Below, piece after piece: positions 20,725 through 31,890 of a DNA stretch of 64,000 nucleotides (its first letter is position 1; every line of letters begins with the position of its first letter). The notes beneath the pieces were generated by a model. It was not told where the DNA came from and searched no databases. It saw only the letters and a program-made list of their open reading frames with translations. The position numbers were made by a program, and so were the translations under genes. The DNA comes from Cephalopachus bancanus. Taxonomy: Eukaryota > Chordata > Mammalia > Primates > Tarsiidae. The stretch is taken from the NCBI GenBank assembly GCA_027257055.1, contig JAPVLO010000277.1, positions 2,852,001 to 2,916,000 on the forward strand, written 5' to 3'.

Positions 20725-22195
20725 ACGTGATGTGTTTCTTACCCCAATAAAATATATAAATTCATTAAATCAAAGAGCAACTGAAGAAGAAGAACTAAAA
20801 CCGGGAAGGAGGGTGTTAACTGAAGTTAGTGCAGGTGAGAGTTTTATACGAGAGAGAAATACTGAATACTGAATATTTGCTACCATGCTAATAAATGGTC
20901 ATCCAGGGAGTCAGCTGGATATTCTACAAAATGCATAAACACAACCTCACAAGGTTGTCTCCTGCAGCCCTTGGATTTTCCCACTACAATATGGCAGCTG
21001 TCACCCAATGGAGCTGGCATTCAGGAGATTGATTGTAGAAACTGAAGCTGCTTTCTGGAAATTCAAGGAGCAGACCCACTCCTTGATCCACATCGGCAGG
21101 TGCAGATGAGCACACGTGAAGTGTCTCACAGCAATAGTTTTCTTTTCTGGCAGAGGTGGGCTTGGCCCCTACATGACAGCCACCTGCACCCTACCTATAG
21201 CATACACAGCGACAGGGTCACCCACATACAAATTGTCCAAAACCTCCGCTGCCCTTGTGCCTGTTCCTTTATTGCTGGCTTCATTTCTTTCTTTGGGAAA
21301 GTTTTTACTTTTCCTCTGATATATATTAATTCTATACATTTAAATTGATTGATTCAGTCACATGACCTATAAATATCAGAAGATACCATTTTTAAAATCA
21401 CTCTAAAATGAACACACGAACAAATGCTTGATGTTACCACCATGAGCGTAGGCCTCAGAATTAACCTGCATCTTTCACACTGTCTCTAATTCTGTGTAAG
21501 AGTTAATGCACTCACAGGGCGGATCTCATTCCACAGACAGTGAGGCTTTCTGGATTTCACAACTGGGGCCCAGGGTGTTGACTACAAATATTATTTGGCT
21601 AGGATGACCAATTCATTGCTACGTTTGCCCAGGAGTGGTCTGTTTTTAGCACTGAAAATCCCTTGTCCTGGGAAACTTCTCAGTCCTAAGCAAACCAGGA
21701 TGGCCCATCAGTCACCATGTACTTGACTTTAGTTAGTTCAGATAGCTCTCTCTACCAAACTCTATCTAGAGGACTTGTTTTTATTCTGGAGTTAATAATT
21801 CATTGATTGTGGATAAGTAGCTACTTCAGAAGGGATTACATGCAGTTTGCTAATAGTTTATATTTACATACAGCTTGTTACCATTTAGTAATACAATATT
21901 ACTTAAATATTATAATTTAAGTAATATGACAATATTCAAAGATTAACTTTTAGCAGTCAGTGTTTAAATATTGTAATATATAATAACTATATATTAAGTA
22001 TATATTATATAATTATATATTAAATATGCATATATAATGCATTATACAAGTAGCATAACTCCTTGAGATTCTGGCATTGACCACTAAGTAATTGATATAG
22101 CTCTTTATAAGAGGAACTAGGGGACGTCCCTCTCCTCAGCCCAATCTGGGTCATCTTCTTCTATCCCACAGGGTTGGTGTCGTAGCTGATCCCTC
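20725..22195. other. L1 tail remnant, then unique sequence
   Basis: 20725-20790 finishes the old L1 3' UTR. Beyond it no gene or known repeat is seen. 21895-22050 is an AT-rich low-complexity stretch with alternating TA. Confidence 0.4.
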
Positions 22196-22375
22196 TTCAT
22201 TCATTTGTTCAATACGTGAATTGAGTACCTACTCAGTATATGCAATGTGCTGGGCACTAGGAATACAGTAGAAAACAAGAGACACATTGTGCCCTTGTGG
22301 AATTTACATGATGGTGAGGCAGACTGATAATAATCCAATAATCTCACAGGTGCATATATCATTACTAACTGCAAT
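22196..22375 (+). mobile_element. L2: LINE-2 fragment
   Basis: TTCAATACGTGAATTGAGTA, ATATGCAATGTGCTGGGCAC, AATACAGTAGAAAACAAGAG and GTGGAATTTACATGATGG match the common L2 phrase order. Confidence 0.6.
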
Positions 22376-22555
22376 GGCTGCAACGCAAGAAAATCAAGAG
22401 TTCAATGACAGAGTATGGCAGAAGTTCATGAGAATCCAAAGAGGAAGCATAAGCTAGTCATGAAGGATGAGTTCAGATGTAAATTAAAACTACAATCAAA
22501 CAACCCCTTAACTCTCACCCAGATTCGGAAGTTAAATAGTCAGAGGTAACAAATC

Positions 22556-23165
22556 TTGGTAACAAAAGGTGTGGTGCAGAGGTCACTCTTGCTTACTGCT
22601 GATGGAAGCGTGTGTCTGTGGCTACCTAGTGTCTCTGAGTGCCACGTCCTCTTTCCATATTCTGTACCGCTAGGACTTGGATTCTGCAAGCTGAATTTCC
22701 CAGAATGCCTTGCCGGTTGGCTTCCTGTTAGGTGCTACCAGCAGAAGGCACTGGTGGAGATTAGTAGGCAGGAGGAAGAAGGAGGCTTTCGGCTTCTGGC
22801 TCTGACCCCTGCTGGCAATTACTAATGAAGCTGGCAATGGAGAGGAGGGGAGTTGGAAGCCAGCCTGGGCAGAGGCAGCACCTCTTTCAGCAGCTCCTGC
22901 CATGCTTGAGGTAGTACCTCTTCTACAACCAACTGTAGTTGTATTTTGCAGCAGCAAGCTCAGGCTTGCAGGCTGACCTCAAGATCCCTAACAGCTTCTT
23001 ATTCCTGAACTTCTCCCTTTTGGGTCCTGCAGTACTGTCTCCTTCCTTTAGCTCTTGCACCCTTCCCAACATCTTTGAAACCAATTCCTTGTATTAAAGT
23101 CCCTCTGTTTGAAATACCTAGAATGGCTTTCGTTTTCCTAACTAGACCCTAAGTAGTCCAATCAT
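22556..23165 (+). mobile_element. Ancient LTR-like repeat
   Basis: The end TTAAAGTCCCTCTGTTTGAA, ATACCTAGAATGGCTTTCG, TTTTCCTAACTAGACCC is a common terminal phrase of an ancient mammalian repeat that I remember as LTR-type, although I cannot name the family. It holds a CTCF-like motif at 22738-22751. An 89-codon open frame inside it is not considered a gene. Confidence 0.5.
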
Positions 23166-23194
23166 TCTTTTTCTTTTCTTATTTATTGCTTTTG

Positions 23195-23490
23195 TTTTGT
23201 TTTGTTAGAGACAGAGTTTCCCTCTGTCATTCAGGCTGGAATGCAATGGTGCAATCCTACCTTACTGCAGCCTTGAACTCCTGGACTCAATTGATTCCCC
23301 CTGCCTATATACCTTCCTGAGTAGCTGGGACTACAGGACTATGACACCATGCCTGGCTAATTAAACTTTTGTGGACATACGGTCTCACTACATTTCCCAA
23401 CCTGGTCTTGAATCCACAGCCTCAAGCAATCCTCCTGCCTCCAACTCCCAAATGCTAGAGTTACAGGTGTAAGCCACTCTGCATGGGTTT
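23195..23490 (-). mobile_element. Alu: Alu SINE, old, antisense
   Basis: TTTTGTTAGAGACAGAGTTT start, ACTGCAGCCTTGAACTCCTG and a diverged left arm ending CATGGG. AluJ-like in age. Confidence 0.88.
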
Positions 23491-23574
23491 TTATTTTCTT
23501 CCCATAAGTTCTTATCTTAAAAAAGAAATTTAAACATATCCGTATGCTCCACCAACATTTTGCCACATTTACTT

Positions 23575-23640
23575 TCTCCCTCTCCCTCTCTCTTTTTTCC
23601 CCCTCCCTTCTTTGTCTCTTGCTCTCTGTTTCTACACATA
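23575..23640 (+). repeat. Pyrimidine-rich low-complexity tract
   Basis: CTCCCTCTCCCTCTCTC-type run continuing into C/T-rich sequence. Confidence 0.85.
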
Positions 23641-23759
23641 TATATTCAAGATTCTGCTGAGCCGTTTGAAAATGAAATGTAGATATTGTGACACTTCACT
23701 CCTAAAGACTCTTACAAAAGAATAAGGCAAGGACATTTTCATACATTACTATAACACCA

Positions 23760-24093
23760 TTCACATATTTATTTATTTTTTTATTTTATTTTATTTTATT
23801 TTTTTGAGTTGGAGTCTCACTGTGTCGCCCAGACTGGAGTGCAGTGGCTGCTCCCGGCCATCGCAGCCTTGACCTGCTGGGCTCCAGCGATCCTTCCGCC
23901 TCAGCCTTCCAAGTAGCTGGAATTACAGGCGCGCGCTACCCCGCCCGGTTAATTTTTTGATGTATTGTAGAGATGAGTTCTTGCCAAGTTGCCCAGGCAG
24001 GTGTTGAACCTGCGGGCTCAGGCAATCCACTCACGTCAGCCTTCCAAAGCGCGGGATTACAGGCTGAGCCACCGAGCCCGGCTCACATATTTA
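23760..24093 (-). mobile_element. Alu: Alu SINE, young subfamily, with target-site duplication
   Basis: Antisense dimer with a (TTTTA)n tail, GAGTTGGAGTCTCAC and head GAGCCCGG. TCACATATTTA occurs on both sides (23761-23771 and 24083-24093). In sense orientation the left-arm hairpin reads GCAGG-TTCAACA-CCTGC. Confidence 0.93.
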
Positions 24094-24225
24094 AAATTAG
24101 CAATAGTGCCATGACATCATACAATATTTATTCCATATTCAAGCCTCCCCAATTGTCCCGAATATGCCTTTTATAGGCTTTTGTTTTTCCTAATCCAAGA
24201 CTCATGCATTATGTCAGGTTATGTT

Positions 24226-24362
24226 GGCTCAATCACTTTTGAAAACAATTTGGTATTATCTTAGGAAATTCTTGCTCACATGCAGCAGGAGATATGCGGA
24301 AAATGTCCATAGCAACATAGTTCTCAAGAGAAAAAAACATGGAAACAACCCATTTGGAGGTG
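24226..24362 (+). mobile_element. L1: Old LINE-1 ORF2 fragment
   Basis: AACAATTTGGTATTATCTTA, GAAATTCTTGCTCACATGCA, ATGTCCATAGCAACATAG and GGAAACAACCCATTTGG follow old L1 ORF2 order with internal loss. Confidence 0.65.
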
Positions 24363-25930
24363 CGGGGAGGAAATGGAAGGGTCGAGGATAGCTTCTCTGG
24401 GTCTGGCTTGGGCAGTGGATGGACAGAGGTGCTTTTACTGCCTGATTTTCCTGCGTGTCCTTCAATGGTCCATTTGCTTTCTGGCTTCAAAGTGCTCCCA
24501 GTTGCTGCCTGCGACAGCTCAAAATTCTCTCTCCCTGCTTTCTGCCTCAAAAACATTAAGAGCATTTTTATTGCTCGGTGATTTCTGACTCTGTTTGCCT
24601 TTCACAAAACCAAGAAATGTAGGAAACGCTGTGGAGGTAATTCCCCTCCAACGCCAAAGGACTCTATTACCGGCCCTCATTCTGCACAATCTCTGAGCGT
24701 CTCCAGATGGTGTAATGGCCTTTAATTCCGAGTGCAGCCTGAAAGACTCCCCCATCATGCTGAAGTCATTTTTCCTATGATTATGCCCCGTCTCCCACCA
24801 TGAAACTTCCCTCACTCCCCGCCCCCACCCCCTTCCTTTGCTGCAGTGAGAGTTAAAAGCAGCCACCTGCTGCCACATGGGGTTTAACTACTCTCTCATG
24901 CCTTCTTACACGTGTGGGCTACCTATGCAGTGGTGGGATATTTGCTCATTGCTTAGGTCTGCCCGCTTGCCTGCGGTATCATGAAGGTGAGTGGCTTAAG
25001 TCATTTACCGTTGAATGCCCTGGCTTATAATGTGTCATCTCCACAGATCATTTTGTTCTTCAGACTGGTAAACCCTGAAGGATTATTATGGAGGAATAAC
25101 AAATCAGTGAATGCCTTATGAGAAACTGCTTAAGGGAATTATACCATATGCAAGCTTTCAATATGACGTCTCAACCGTTGTCTTATCTGAGGTGATCACA
25201 CTGTCATTACTGAAGATAGTTCCCCACGACCTTGCTTTTGTTTTGTGCAGCGTATCTGGCAAGAGTTCTAAGGAATTCAGCAGCTAGAAACTATGCCAAG
25301 TGCCCAAAAACTGACTCTTATAACAAAAAGACTAAACAAAACTGTAGAACATGGTAGACTGTTTGGCATAATCCCTGATGGGCACCAACTCTTTCTTAAG
25401 AAGTTACTCAAAAAGCTTGGTCAAGTGTCCCCTAAATATTTGACAGTCTTATCCTGAAATCTCTCAAGGTTATCACAGACTTCTTGTTATGACCCAAGTG
25501 ATGCTAGTCTCATTTCAAACTTTTAAAGGAAGCAATAAATCCTTCTCTGGCCAGGGAAGAAGTACACATGGAATCTTCTAGCATGTCTATACACAATACA
25601 TGTGAGAGTATGGAGATGTTGTCCAAAAGTGATACCTTTTGCTGATTAAAGTTTTCCATTAGCAAAAGGAGAAGAGAACCGAGGGTCACTGTTAGTCATC
25701 ATATGTGAGTTTGTTCTTTTGTTTCCTGAGTCACTCATTGCTATGAGGACACCTATTTCCTCAAGCTAAATCAGACTGGGAGTGTTCAGTGACCATATTC
25801 ACAGTAATACTATTTTTGCCTCTTCCTCTCACCTGCTATTACAAAACTTCCAATGCCTCTCAAAACTTCTTCAGTTATTTCTAGTAATTTCCAGAAGATG
25901 CCTCATATATACTTATGAACAAATGCTTCA
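24363..25930. other. Unique sequence with conserved-looking block
   Basis: 24600-24990 is repeat-free, GC-balanced and contains ATGAAGGTGAGT at 24981-24992, an ATG codon followed by a consensus splice donor. I cannot find a matching upstream promoter or coding frame, so it is left unassigned. The remainder is unremarkable. Confidence 0.35.
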
Positions 25931-26073
25931 TGCTGTAGTCTGAATGTGTGTGTCCCCTCAACATTTGTATGCTGAAATCCTAACACACAAGGTGATGATA
26001 TTAGGAGATGAGGCCTTTAGAGGGTAATTAGAGTCCTCATGAAGGATTAGTGCCCTTATAAGAAGAGACTCCA
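25931..26073 (+). mobile_element. MaLR/MLT1-like LTR, 5' part
   Basis: Starts TGCTGTAGTCTGAATGTGTG and has GCTGAAATCCTAACACAC, GTGATGATATTAGGAG and GTGCCCTTATAAGAAGAG. It is of the same family as the LTR at 11750 and is broken by an L1 insertion at 26074. Confidence 0.75.
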
Positions 26074-26361
26074 CTATAATTCTGAGTGCTCTATCACAGA
26101 AACAAAGAACCAAGTGTCACATGTTCTCAATCATAAGCAGACCTTGAACAACTCTTGTAATACTATAAGAAAGGGATTGGCATTAGTGAGAAACTGCCAG
26201 GGGAGGGCGAGGGCAGGATGGGCATTAGTGGGAAACTGCCAGGGGAGGGGAGGGACACACCTCATCAACAAGGATGCCTTCATGATGAACATTTGTATAC
26301 CTAACTCTGAATTGTACCGAATATACTTAAAATTGAAAGCTAAAAAAAAGAAGAGACTCCA
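26061..26361 (+). mobile_element. L1: LINE-1 3' end with 13-bp target-site duplication
   Basis: 5'-truncated L1 (about 275 bp, 26074-26348): last ORF2 codons, two hairpin/G-rich units (26179-26208, 26221-26250), CTGAATTGTACCGAATATAC and an A tail. AGAAGAGACTCCA flanks it exactly at 26061-26073 and 26349-26361, and the LTR reads through when the insert is removed. Confidence 0.92.
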
Positions 26362-26575
26362 GAAACATCCCTTACCCCTTCCACCATGTGAGGTTACAAT
26401 GAGAAGACAGCCATCTATAAGGAAATAGGCCCTCACCAGACACTCAGTCTGTTGACACCTTGACCTTGGACTTCCCAGCCTCCAGAACCATGAGAAATAA
26501 ATTTATGTTGTTTATAAGCCACCCAGTCTCTAGTATTTTGTTCTAGCAGCCTGAACGGACTAAGATAATGTGTAT
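26362..26575 (+). mobile_element. MaLR/MLT1-like LTR, 3' part
   Basis: Continues the LTR: CCACCATGTGAGGTTACAAT, GAAGACAGCCATCTATAAGG, CTTGACCTTGGACTTCCC, GTTTATAAGCCACCCAGTC, ending GCCTGAACGGACTAAGA. Confidence 0.78.
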
Positions 26576-26747
26576 ACCTGCTTGCTGGGGACTGGTGGGG
26601 GGTGGGGAGTAGGGTATTATTTAATGCACAGGGAATTTCAGTTTTGCAAGATGAAAAGAGTTCTGGAGATGGATGGTGGTGATAGTTGCACAACAGTGTA
26701 AATGTGCTTAATGTCACAGAACTATATACTTAAAAATGGTTGCAATG
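26576..26747 (+). mobile_element. L1: Old LINE-1 3' UTR
   Basis: AAAGAGTTCTGGAGATGGAT, GGTGGTGATAGTTGCACAAC and CTATATACTTAAAAATGG match the old L1 3' UTR. A short continuation (GTGAATTTTGTATTGTGC) follows the Alu monomer and microsatellite at 26989-27040. Confidence 0.75.
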
Positions 26748-26878
26748 GGTGAGGCACAGTGGCTCATGCCTGTAATCCCAGCATTTTGGGAGGTCAAGGC
26801 AGGAGGATTACTTGAGGCCAGGAGATTGAGACTACCCTGGGAAACAGAGAGACCCCATCTCTACAAAAAAATATAAAT
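26748..26878 (+). mobile_element. Alu left-arm monomer (FLAM-like)
   Basis: Only one 7SL-derived arm is present (GGGTGAGGCACAGTGGCTCA to CATCTCTACAAAAAAATA). No right arm follows; an AT-rich run begins in its A tail. Confidence 0.85.
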
Positions 26879-26988
26879 TAAATATATATATATATTTATA
26901 TAAATATATTTATATAAATATATAAATATAAATATTATAAATATTTATAAATATATATAAATATTTATATATATATATATATATATAA
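26879..26988 (+). repeat. AT-rich microsatellite
   Basis: About 110 bp of (TA)n and TAAATAT-type units, grown from the A tail of the Alu monomer. It is almost self-complementary. Confidence 0.95.
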
Positions 26989-27040
26989 TAGTGAATTTTG
27001 TATTGTGCATATTTAACCACACTTAAAATAATAAAATATA

Positions 27041-29290
27041 TGTAACAAGATTAGGCAAAACCTAAAACCCCAATCCCTAACAGGTCCACCCTACCAGATC
27101 TCTGGATGTGTCTGCTTCTCAGGAAGAGACTCAGTTTAGGCTCCAGTTAAAGCTCCACCAGCGCCTGGATCCAAGGTGGGATTAACCATCTCTGTAGCAA
27201 TAAAAAAATATTTTATTGAAGGCCCACTGTCTCCTACCAGTGTTTCCATACAGGAATTCCTTCCCAGTATTTCTCAGGAAATTTGTCTTTCTCAGCCAGG
27301 AAGTCAAGAAAAATGGGAAAACATATCACGCCCCTCCTGCACGAATCAGTACTTCACAATCATGAGACAGATGGTACCAGTTTGAAGGACTCTACTGACA
27401 CCAAGTTAAAAGCAAGAGCTGATGCTGATGGGTGGAGCTCAGAACAAAGTGGGCACGCAGAAAGGGTGGTCATCGCGTCCTCAGTCTTGCCTACAGCTGC
27501 CACGTCATAAGGGAGTGTCCGTGCTGCTCACAGGAAGCCATTGTTGCAAATAAAATATTATTAAGTTTGTACAAGTAGAATACACTATACACATTCTATG
27601 TGTGGCGTTCCAAGAAATAAGTTTTGGAAGCAAACTAAGTCCCCAAGTCGATTCTCTCTTGTGTTGTTAAACTTACTAGTTAGGGGAGCCAAATGTTATG
27701 ATATTCCAGTACTACTAAATAATATTTACTGGCGTTTTCCAGCATTTGAATATTCTCCATAGACTATAGCTTCTTATAAATATTTTACCAGAAAAAAAAT
27801 TCCGGAGAATACAATATGAATGTTGTCATGGAACGCTTCCATGTGAAATTAGAAATTGATCTAAAGTCCGTCAGCAAAAGCAATATTGATTTCAATAGCA
27901 AAACCAAAGTCAGGAAAAGCAAACAAAATGTTTTACCCATTAAAAAAAGAAAGCACGCTGAAATGGAGCAGTATAGACCCTAACGTGCAGCTCGAACCTG
28001 CTTCTGGATGCCCCCTTCGCAACACCGCCAACATCATCCCAGAATGAAAGACATCTTTCTACATCTGAAATATTTGTCATGAAATAGAGATCAAAGCTAC
28101 AGGACAAGGCAATGAATGTTTAGTGTGCTGTAAATTTCCATTTGAAAATGGCAACTTTTAAATATTAAATACTTATGGTTTCTTTCAAATTTTTAAAGTG
28201 ATTTTTATGTGACATTTATCTGGTTCTCATGTTCCCTCTTAGTATTTTCTACTACTACCAAATGTTTATGTCAAGTAAACAACTTTTACATGTTTTTGAA
28301 ATATATAATCTTTTCATAACCTATCAGTTAATACATACCAGGCATCTATTACATGGCATAGATTTTTCCATGCAGAAATTTTTTTTTGACCCCATGACAG
28401 GTAGACTTGCCATTTTTTATTATTGGTCACTCATAATTATTTTTAAATTCATAAATAAAGCATTACAAAAATTATCAAATAAGTTATGATTTGGGAAATT
28501 CCTGGGGATTGCCAGGAATTCTAACTTCTTATCCTTGAATCTCGAACATTATTATTTGTCTGGGACTTGGAAATACTATTTCTTGCCATTTAATGCCACT
28601 CAATACAGCAGAGAGCTTGCACGAAAGTCTAACTCATTAGTTCAGGTGAACTTCATTTGCACAAGGGTAAATAAGTAGACCCTGGCTTTACTACACACTC
28701 CTCCAAGGGATTCACTGGAATTGAGAAACTACTTACTAAAAGCTAGAATTTGCGGAAAATTCTCTCAAGTAGTCAAATATCAGTACTACTGAGTGTTTTG
28801 GCGAAATGACTGGTCAGACATTCTATTTCAATATTTGAGATTTTGGAGAAGCTAAGATGTTCTTGTGAATTTTCTTAATAGTTCAAGAAGTTGTATTCAT
28901 GGACCTCCTGTTTTATGAGATGGTCTTATGAATAACAGCATAGACTCTTCTAGAAGGAGAAAACATTCTTTGTGATGGATAAAGTACATAATTTGAGAAA
29001 TAATCTTGTTCAGGTTCTAAACACATTTGCTCCTAAAAACTGAATTTAAAAGGTACTTGGCAATGTAGGTGAGTCCACTTGAATCTGTATCAGACTGGGG
29101 GTGCTACTGGGTCCTTGTTTTTTCATGTTAGCTGCAGTTTGGCATGACTTGATTGCCCCTTCCCTGCTAGCAACAAGTTGAGAAAAGCAATTAAGTGCTC
29201 CATAAAAATACTGAAGAACAATACTTGTCTATGTGCAGTTATTCAAATTTATTGTCACCTATCTAATTAGGACAAAACTTCTACAATGGA
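27041..29290. other. Unique sequence without Alu
   Basis: No gene or recognised mobile element. Reading frames of 60-86 codons are AT-rich chance frames. This begins a 7-kb interval (27-34 kb) without any Alu. Confidence 0.4.
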
Positions 29291-29299
29291 TAAAAGATT

Positions 29300-29720
29300 G
29301 TCTTAGCCCGGATTCCCTAGAAAGCAGAGCCTGCGGCAGGGATGCCACGTAAGATACTGCATGCTACAGCACTCGCCAGGCTTTACAACAAGCTGTGAAG
29401 ACACACCCATGGAGCACACATGTCTCGACAGGCTACACGGAAGAGCTGTAGCTTGAGGCCAGCCATAGGAGGAGGTGAGGAGCAGAAATTTACCCACCCG
29501 GCTCCTTTCCATTTCCTATGTCCATTTCCATTGGTTAAAATTTGCGCCAAAGGAGACATTTATGGATTGCATCTGGCTCCTTTGCTGCTATAGAAATGAG
29601 GTGTCATGTCCCACCCCTCAGCGTCTCGTTCAAGTCCTAACGGACAGGGGAAGGCTAGGAAATTGGAACTAGAGACTGGTTTGTCTGGCTCTGTAGCAAG
29701 CCCCAGTGACCGGTCACCTC
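29300..29720 (+). mobile_element. Possible LTR remnant
   Basis: TGTCTTAGCCCGGATTCCCT followed by AGAAAGCAGAGCCTG resembles the opening of an ancient mammalian LTR. The body is not recognised and the end is not defined, so confidence is low. Confidence 0.35.
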
Positions 29721-29886
29721 CAGGTGGTAGATTCCTATAGTCCCATATAGAGGAAGAAGAGGAGGAAGGCCAAAACAGCTGTCAGAGTAGGACAAGCATC
29801 TTGAGATTCTTTGAAGAAGTGTGAGATGTGCCTGGTTTAAGCATCTCACATCAGAGCGTCAAACACTGCTTCTGACAATGTCTGGA

Positions 29887-30273
29887 TGTTACGGGCTAAA
29901 TCGTGTCCCCTGGAGACGGGTATGTTGAAATTCTAACCCTCACTACCTCAGAACGTGACTGTATTTGTGAAGACAGAGTTTTCAAAGAGGCAATTTAAGT
30001 AAAAGAGATCATTTAGGGTGGGCCTTGATCCAGTAGGATGGGGATCCTTATAAGAAGAGGAGATTAGGATACAGACACACACAGAGGAATGACCACGTGA
30101 GAACACAGCAAGAAGACAGCCATCTCCAACCGAAGAGAGAGGACTCAGGAGAAACCACCCTTGCCACGTCTTGATCCTGGACTTCCAGCCTCCCGAACTG
30201 TGAGAAAATAAATGTCTGCTGTCTAAACCAAGTGGTGGCACTTTGTGACGGCAACTGTAGCTGGCTAATCCAC
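29887..30273 (+). mobile_element. MLT1: MLT1-type LTR
   Basis: TGTTACGGGCTAAATCGTGT, ACTACCTCAGAACGTGACTG, CCTTATAAGAAGAGGAG, CTTGATCCTGGACTTCC and GAACTGTGAGAAAATAAATG follow MLT1 order from start to end. Solitary. Confidence 0.8.
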
Positions 30274-31455
30274 AGGGGCAGATCGAAAATCCACCAAACC
30301 AAATCCCACCCTGACTTCCTTTCAAGTCTTTCACTTATTTGCATTCCCTTGAGGTCGGTTTCTAGGGCAGCCAAATTATTAACTCTCTGGATCTACCAGA
30401 ATGAGTGGGCCTTCTTAAATTTTTTTAATCAAAACGAGAGTCTTTACAATAAAACATGAGATGCTTTTGCTAGTGGAATACAGCAATATATTCAAATAGG
30501 CATGATATGTTTTAATGAATAATTTATGTATTGCACTGGTTTTAGCTCTACAATCATCTTACTACCACTTACTGAGACATAGCAGCTATTATTAATATAT
30601 TAACACACTGATTATTAAGATTGTGGGGCAACTTCAATCAAGTCAATAAGATAAATGAAAAAAATAGTGGAAGTGCAATGCATTCTTTAAAAAAAAAACT
30701 AGAACATGTAGGATCCACGGTGAAGCCTGATACCAAAAAAAAAAAAAAAATCAAGATTGGCTGAAATATCAAACATTTACATGGCTGTGATGAATGTCAA
30801 CTGTGTACAATTATTGCTTTATTCAGTTCAGTTGCTGCTTTGGGGCCCGAAAAAAATCATGTGACTTGAGCAAAATATTCTTTTAATGATCAAAGATGAG
30901 AGACCAGGGGAAGTTACTGTGCGGGAACAAGAAAATAGCAAACGAAAGCACTGTTTTATTTATACATTTTTATCAGAGGATTTAGTAGTGCCCTACAAAG
31001 GCTATTTAATTAGACTCATTTACATGATGGCAAGATAAATAAGTATTGTTCTATGCTGTTTTATGTTATTTCTTCTCCCCTTTCTCTGTCTGCTAGCTGT
31101 CTCTTTTGCATCTGGAAGGTCCTGCTCTGTTTTTCTCGTGCCTTGTGTTTTACATCCTCTTAATTGCATTGTATTGTTTCTCCATTTGCACAAGCTATTT
31201 TGAATCATATCAACATTCATTTGAGTGCCTTTGTGGGAGGCACGGAGTTAGAGGGGAGGGGAAGAGAGACAAAGCCAGCCCCTGTCCTCAAGGTATTTAC
31301 TATCTAGAATGAACAAGCACTTAGAGGTTAGGGCCAAGTCTATTTGTCTGCTTACAATTTCTGCTCATAGAGTACTAGTGCCAGGCAGAAAATGTGAAAT
31401 CATCTGACCCCTCCACCCAGCCCCTTCTCCCCGTGACCCGCCATGCAATGCTGTC
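30274..31455. other. Unique sequence
   Basis: A poly(A) run lies at 30734-30750. 31225-31310 resembles a short L2 piece (CCCCTGTCCTCAAGGTATTT). No gene is seen. Confidence 0.35.
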
Positions 31456-31890
31456 CTTTGGCTGTAAAAGGGATACATAAATTGTGTTATATTCATACAG
31501 TGGGAAATGATCAAGGAATAAGAATAAACAATCTACCACTGCACTTAACAGTACAGATGAATCTCACACACACAATGTTGAATGAAAAAAGCCAGGCATC
31601 AAGGGGTGCGTAGTCTGTAATTCATGTATAATGCATGTCATGCATCCTGGCAGGCAGAACCAAGCTATGTTGGTAGAAGTCAGGAAAGTGGTTGCTCTAG
31701 GGATCGGATAAGGAGAGCAGTGACTGGTTAAGAGCATGAGATGGGGGTGTCTCGGGGTGCTGATGAGGTTCTTTCTCCATCTGAGTGCTGGCTTCAACGG
31801 GTATGTTCAGATTGTGAAAATTCTTTGATCTATATAGATTGTCATAAGCGCACTTTTCTCTGTGTGCATTATGCTTCAGCATGGAGTTTT
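31456..31890 (+). mobile_element. L1: Old LINE-1 3' region
   Basis: ATTGTGTTATATTCATACAG, ACAGATGAATCTCACACAC, AATGTTGAATGAAAAAAGCC and AGTGGTTGCTCTAGGG follow the order of the old L1 ORF2 end and 3' UTR; diverged. Confidence 0.65.
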
